The notes under the pieces are model-generated. The model had not been told where the DNA came from. It ran no database searches and saw only the letters and a program-made list of their open reading frames with translations. From the NCBI GenBank assembly GCA_026126105.1, contig JAHCJV010000002.1, forward strand, positions 146,967-210,966: 64,000 bases of DNA, in the 5' to 3' direction. The position numbers and the translations under genes were made by a program. Positions 59,986-64,000 of the stretch are shown here, in pieces (the stretch's first letter is position 1; each line of letters opens with the position of its first letter). This DNA comes from Enhydrobacter sp. Its GTDB lineage: Bacteria > Pseudomonadota > Alphaproteobacteria > Reyranellales > Reyranellaceae.

Positions 59986-62952
59986 ATGAGCGACCTCGCA
60001 CGCCTGCCGAGCTATCCCAGCCCGACGACGCTGATCGCGCGTTCGGGCATCCAGTTTCTCGACTTCGGCTTCGATCCGACCAGGCTGCGCGTGCGCGAAT
60101 GGGGTTTCCACGACGCGGCGACTGCTAATGGAATCGACGACCTCGTGCAGCTCGATTTCGACGAGGGACGGGGCCAATACGAGGTGGTCGAGAACGGCCG
60201 CAGGCGCGCCGCCGAGCCGAATCTCGTCGTCACCGCCAAGGACGCGCTCGCGCCCTTTCTCGACAAATGGGTGCCGGTGCCGTTCCTGCAGGTGCGGCCC
60301 AACAACCAGTTTCGCGAGGGCCCTGCAGATTGGGCGCGCATCCGCATCGTCGATCTCGAGCAGCGTTACGGCGAGGGCTTTCGCGACGAGCAGGGCTGGC
60401 GTTATCGCGCGGTGCTCGCCTTCGACACCGGCCTGATCGCGGAGGCCGAAGGGCGCGCCTATCTCGCGCCATCGTCGAAGGACGTGACGGCGGGCGCTCT
60501 CTTCGCGTTGGCGCCGTTGCAACGCTCGAACCACTGGCTGCTCCGGCAGAACTGGATGACCCAGTGGCTCGAGGAGCTGTTCCGCGAGATTCATCCGCGT
60601 GCCACGCCCGAGGAGATCGAGAACGACATCAAGCAGAAGCCGCAGGAAGCGACCGCGCGCTATCTCGCGTTTCTCGGCCTGCTCGCCGAGGCAATCCACT
60701 TCCCGCCGATCAAGCTGGTTGGCGACGCCGAGCGGCCGGGCCGCGGCGCGATCGAGGTCGATCTCGTGCTCGACGTCGGCAATTCGCGCACCTGCGGTCT
60801 GCTGATCGAGGCAGCGGGAGAACTCGGCGTCAATCTCAACGACTCCTACGAGCTCGCCCTGCGCGATCTCTCCCACCCCGAGTGCGTGCACACCAAACCG
60901 TTCGAATCGCGGGTCGAGTTCGCCCAGGCGTGGTTCGGCAAGAACCATCTCTCGCGGCTCGGCGGTCGCGCCGACGCTTTCGTATGGCCGACGATGACGC
61001 GTGTCGGACCCGAGGCGACCCGCCTCGCTTCACGCCGCCGCGGCACCGAGGGCAACACCGGCATGTCCAGCCCCAAGCGCTATTTGTGGGACGAAGAACC
61101 TCAGACCCGCGAATGGCGGTTCAATATCGCCTACGCCCAGGATCAGACGCCGATGCCGGCGGCGGCCGGGCCGATGGCGCAGCTCCTCAACCAGAAAGGC
61201 GAGCCGCTGCATCTGGTGGAGCCGGAGGCCGACAGCGCCGACCACCTGCCGGTGTTCGAGCCGCTCTATTCGCGCTCCTCGATCATGACATTCGTGCTGA
61301 CCGAGGTCCTGCTGCAGGCGCTGACGCTGATGAACTCGCCGCAGCAGCGTGGCCGGCGCGCCCATGGCGAGACGCCGCGCCGCCTGCGTCGCATCGTGCT
61401 GACCCTGCCGACCGGCATGCCGCTTGCCGAACGCCTGATCTTCCGCAAGCGGGCCGAGGCCGCGCGCGATCTGGTGTGGATGATGCTGGGCTGGAAGCTC
61501 GACGATGCCGCCGCGCCCGCGCCGCGCGTGCTGACCGATTGGGACGAGGCGAGCTGCACCCAGCTCGTCTATCTCTACACCGAGGTGGCGCGCAATTTCG
61601 GCGGCGATGCCCGCCGTTTCTTCCAGGTCGCCGGCAAGAAGCGCGGCAAGCCGGCCGACGGCACGCTCACGATCGCCAGCATCGATGTCGGCGGCGGCAC
61701 GACCGACCTGATCGTCAACACCTATCGCCTCGAGGGCGCCGGGACGTCGGTGACCTTGTTCCCCGAGCAGAAATTCCGCGAGGGCTTCAACGTGGCGGGG
61801 GACGATATCCTGCTGCGTGTCGTGCAGGGCCATGTGCTGCCGCCGATCGAGGCGGCCTTGCGCAGCGGCGGCATCGCCAATCCGGCCGACCTGATGGCCG
61901 AGCTGGTCGGCGGCGACCGCGGCGGCGAGGACGTGATCCAGCGCAACCTGCGCCAGCAGTTCGCGCTCCAGATCGCCCAGCCGATCGCGCTCGAGTTCCT
62001 GCGCGCCGCGGAGACATACGATCCGACCTCCGGCACCATTGCCGCAGAACCGCGCCCCTACGAGTCGTTTTTCCCCGGCGGCTCGAAGCCATCGCAGGAA
62101 GTCGTGAGCTTCTTCAACGAAGCCGCCCGCAAGCGCGGCGCCAGGGAGTTCGACCTCCGGACCACGGTGTTCCCGATCGACCTGCAGGGCCTCGACAAGA
62201 CGGTGCGCGCCGAGATGGCGCGGGTGCTGGCACCGCTCGCCGAGATCGTGCACGCCTACGATTGCGACATTCTGCTGCTGTCGGGCCGGCCATCGCGCCT
62301 GCCCGGCATCCGCGCGCTGCTGATGGAGCTTCTGCCGTTGCCGCCGGAGCGCCTGATCGCACTGCACGAATATCGCGTCGGTGCCTGGTATCCGTTCCGC
62401 GACGCGCGCCTTCGGGTCGAGGATCCCAAGACCACGGTCGCGGTAGGCGCGATGATCGCCGCGCTCGCGCAGTCGCAGCTGCCGGACTTCTCCTTCCGCT
62501 CCGACCTGCTGCGCTCCAAGAGCATCGCCAAGTTCATCGGTAAGCTCGACGGCGGCGGCCGGCTTCAGCGCGAGGATCTGGTCTATAGCGATGTCGATCT
62601 CGACAATCGGGAATACGAGCTGCCGGAAATCTCCTTCGAGTTCCGGGGACCGATGTGGCTCGGCGCGCGCCAGCTCGACCTGGTGCGCTGGCCGGCGGCG
62701 CGGCTCTATGCGCTGGAGTTCGCCAAGCCCGAATATGCCGAGCGTCACGCGCGCGAGACGCCGTTCAAGATCGCGCTGTCTCGAGTGAAGCCGAAGGACA
62801 AGGATTCGGGTGACGTCGAGCGCTTCCGCCTGCGTCAGGTCACCAATCGCGACGGTCGTGCAATCTCGCTCGACCGCCTGACGCTCCGACTGCAAACGCT
62901 GCCGCGCCGTGAGGGCTACTGGCTCGACACCGGCATGCTCAAGACAGGTTGA
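59986..62952 (+). CDS. srfB: SrfB-like actin/Hsp70-fold protein
   Basis: A 988-residue cytosolic protein of the virulence-factor SrfB family. It carries ASKHA (actin/Hsp70) nucleotide-binding marks: phosphate-1 VLDVGNSRTCGLLIE at 261-275, phosphate-2 IASIDVGGGTTDLIVN at ~564-579 and an adenosine-type LLLSGRPSRLPGIRALL at ~763-779. A ~250-residue N-terminal and a ~150-residue C-terminal region surround the core. In Salmonella, srfB is one of the SsrB-regulated srfABC genes, but its activity is unknown. It is flanked by the SrfA-like genes (48-base gap) and by srfC (8-base gap), so all four are likely one operon. Confidence 0.88.
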   Translation: MSDLARLPSYPSPTTLIARSGIQFLDFGFDPTRLRVREWGFHDAATANGIDDLVQLDFDEGRGQYEVVENGRRRAAEPNLVVTAKDALAPFLDKWVPVPFLQVRPNNQFREGPADWARIRIVDLEQRYGEGFRDEQGWRYRAVLAFDTGLIAEAEGRAYLAPSSKDVTAGALFALAPLQRSNHWLLRQNWMTQWLEELFREIHPRATPEEIENDIKQKPQEATARYLAFLGLLAEAIHFPPIKLVGDAERPGRGAIEVDLVLDVGNSRTCGLLIEAAGELGVNLNDSYELALRDLSHPECVHTKPFESRVEFAQAWFGKNHLSRLGGRADAFVWPTMTRVGPEATRLASRRRGTEGNTGMSSPKRYLWDEEPQTREWRFNIAYAQDQTPMPAAAGPMAQLLNQKGEPLHLVEPEADSADHLPVFEPLYSRSSIMTFVLTEVLLQALTLMNSPQQRGRRAHGETPRRLRRIVLTLPTGMPLAERLIFRKRAEAARDLVWMMLGWKLDDAAAPAPRVLTDWDEASCTQLVYLYTEVARNFGGDARRFFQVAGKKRGKPADGTLTIASIDVGGGTTDLIVNTYRLEGAGTSVTLFPEQKFREGFNVAGDDILLRVVQGHVLPPIEAALRSGGIANPADLMAELVGGDRGGEDVIQRNLRQQFALQIAQPIALEFLRAAETYDPTSGTIAAEPRPYESFFPGGSKPSQEVVSFFNEAARKRGAREFDLRTTVFPIDLQGLDKTVRAEMARVLAPLAEIVHAYDCDILLLSGRPSRLPGIRALLMELLPLPPERLIALHEYRVGAWYPFRDARLRVEDPKTTVAVGAMIAALAQSQLPDFSFRSDLLRSKSIAKFIGKLDGGGRLQREDLVYSDVDLDNREYELPEISFEFRGPMWLGARQLDLVRWPAARLYALEFAKPEYAERHARETPFKIALSRVKPKDKDSGDVERFRLRQVTNRDGRAISLDRLTLRLQTLPRREGYWLDTGMLKTG

Positions 62953-62960
62953 TCAAGCGT

Positions 62961-64000
62961 ATGGACACCGTCGATCTCAAACTGGCCCAGGACTGCGAGC
63001 AGCTTGCCGTCGCCGCGAGCGAGGGCGTCGGCTGGCTGAAGAACGCCTCGGCCCAGTCGCCGACCGTGGCGCAGCAGGCGCCGTCGCTGATCAGCGAGCT
63101 GCAGAAGGTTCGGAATCAGAGCCGCAAGCTCGCCCGCGCCGCGCGGCGCCGGATGTGCGTCGGCGTGTTCGGGCCGAGCCAGGCCGGCAAATCGTATCTC
63201 GTCTCGATCCTGGCGAGCCGCGACGGCCGGCCGCTGCAGGCGCGCTTCGCCGACAAGACCTACGACTTCCTGCGCGACATCAACCCGCCGGGCAATCGCG
63301 AGTCGACCGGCCTGGTGACACGCTTCGGCCTCGGCCTCAGCGACGTCACGCCCGACTTCCCGGTCCGGGTGCGGCTGCTCACCCAGACCGACATCGTCAA
63401 GATCCTGGGCAATTCCTTCCTGCTCGACTTCGACCACCAGAAGGCGGCCTTCGAGCGGCCCGACGGCGAAGTGATCCGCAAGCGGCTCGCCGAGCTGCGC
63501 GCCAAGGCGCAGCCGACGCCGCCGGGCGATCTCGACTCGGACGACGTGCTCGACCTCATCGAGTATTTCGACACCTTCTTCGCCGGCGTCACCGCGGAGC
63601 TGCGCACCGAATACTGGCGCGAGGCGATCGAGCTGGCGCCGCGCCTGTCGGGCCGCGACCGCGCCCGGCTGTGGTCGGTGCTGTGGTACGACTTCCAGCC
63701 CTTCACCGACCTCTACCTGACGCTCTACGAAGGGCTCGAGAAGCTCGCTTTCGCGCCCGAGGCGCTGCTCGGCATGGATGCGCTGATCCCGCGCGAGAAG
63801 AGCATCATCGACGTCCTCACGCTCGACAAGCTCGGCGCCGATGCCGCCGACACCCTGCTGGTGCGGCCCAAGCAGGCCGACGGCCGGGCGACGCCCGACG
63901 CCCGCCTGCCGCGCTCGCTGGTCTGCGCGCTGACCGCCGAGCTCTCGGTCGCCATCGCCGAGAAGCCGTGGGACTTCTTCGACCACACCGACCTGCTCGA
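62961..64000 (+). CDS. srfC: SrfC-like P-loop protein, N-terminal part
   Basis: The first 346 residues of a protein that runs off the right edge. Start ATG at 62961; a TTG at 62949 inside the srfB stop is an alternative. After a helical N-terminus (about 1-60), a Walker A GPSQAGKS is at 71-78 (CVGVFGPSQAGKSYL), followed by a switch-like RESTGLVTRFGLG. The family (putative virulence effector SrfC) is large and predicted to hold a dynamin-like or septin-like GTPase domain followed by helices. It belongs to the srfABC cluster. The G3 and G4 motifs cannot be placed with confidence in the visible part. Confidence 0.82.
   Translation, partial: MDTVDLKLAQDCEQLAVAASEGVGWLKNASAQSPTVAQQAPSLISELQKVRNQSRKLARAARRRMCVGVFGPSQAGKSYLVSILASRDGRPLQARFADKTYDFLRDINPPGNRESTGLVTRFGLGLSDVTPDFPVRVRLLTQTDIVKILGNSFLLDFDHQKAAFERPDGEVIRKRLAELRAKAQPTPPGDLDSDDVLDLIEYFDTFFAGVTAELRTEYWREAIELAPRLSGRDRARLWSVLWYDFQPFTDLYLTLYEGLEKLAFAPEALLGMDALIPREKSIIDVLTLDKLGADAADTLLVRPKQADGRATPDARLPRSLVCALTAELSVAIAEKPWDFFDHTDLL

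Noticed and set aside
61030..62895. A 621-codon minus-strand frame within srfB
   Set aside because: Antisense of the SrfB actin-like core; composition typical of shadow frames.

Overview
The window is about 65% GC and densely packed. Stop/start overlaps of the ATGA or GTGA type are common, many signal peptides are Tat- or Sec-like, and several solute-binding proteins and CoA-pathway enzymes are present. The gene content (Bug/TctC-type binding protein, CaiB-type CoA-transferase, HmuP, FixL/FixJ-like pair, yeast-type long PurC) fits a free-living alphaproteobacterium, perhaps a Reyranella-like or Bradyrhizobium-like lineage. That placement is inference. I saw no rRNA, tRNA, CRISPR array, insertion sequence or prophage.

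Layout, left part. 1-3240: the end of an AtuA/DUF1446 gene, DUF4387 and MmgE/PrpD in one operon, then a Phd/PIN toxin-antitoxin pair whose operator lies inside the 3' end of the MmgE gene. 3244-5355: a decayed Bug binding protein behind a TPP-dependent acetolactate-synthase-like enzyme. 5798-6442: a glycine-rich RRM protein with a strong terminator. 6589-14749: ordinary enzymes and exporters, including an OpgC acyltransferase coupled to an SGNH hydrolase. 14806-16610: a LytS/LytTR-type two-component pair. 16765-18496: two alpha/beta hydrolases. 18608-21317: a FixJ-like regulator, a stand-alone receiver and a divergent PAS histidine kinase. 21318-24297: CoA-transferase, Bug binding protein, nitroreductase.

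Middle part. 24376-27579: an EmrAB-type efflux pair divergent from an HxlR regulator. 27617-30161: CsoR and a copper P-type ATPase, divergent around one palindromic operator and probably both leaderless. 30203-30940: a JAMM/MPN-like protein. 31017-32991: LemA and two TPM-domain proteins. 33005-36660: a 2OG-Fe(II) oxygenase and an SsuABC/TauABC-like transporter. 36741-37362: two small tandem paralogous secreted proteins. 37343-38266: purC, preceded by a REP-like inverted repeat.

Right part. 38828-49082 is a potassium region: kdpFABC plus kdpDE on the minus strand, a 27-residue membrane peptide ahead of kdpF, and a divergent kup. 49119-57108 is a haem-uptake region: hmuP, a TonB-dependent receptor, a TonB protein and hmuSTUV on the plus strand, divergent from an unrecognised cysteine-rich gene pair, with a Fur-like palindrome between them.

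57163 to the right edge is the most interesting stretch. Two related single-pass membrane proteins (SrfA-like) are followed by an actin/Hsp70-fold SrfB protein and the start of a P-loop SrfC protein. This is a four-gene srfABC-type system whose biochemical function is, to my knowledge, unknown. The duplicated SrfA-like gene and the pairing of an ASKHA ATPase with a P-loop NTPase suggest an envelope-anchored, nucleotide-driven machine.
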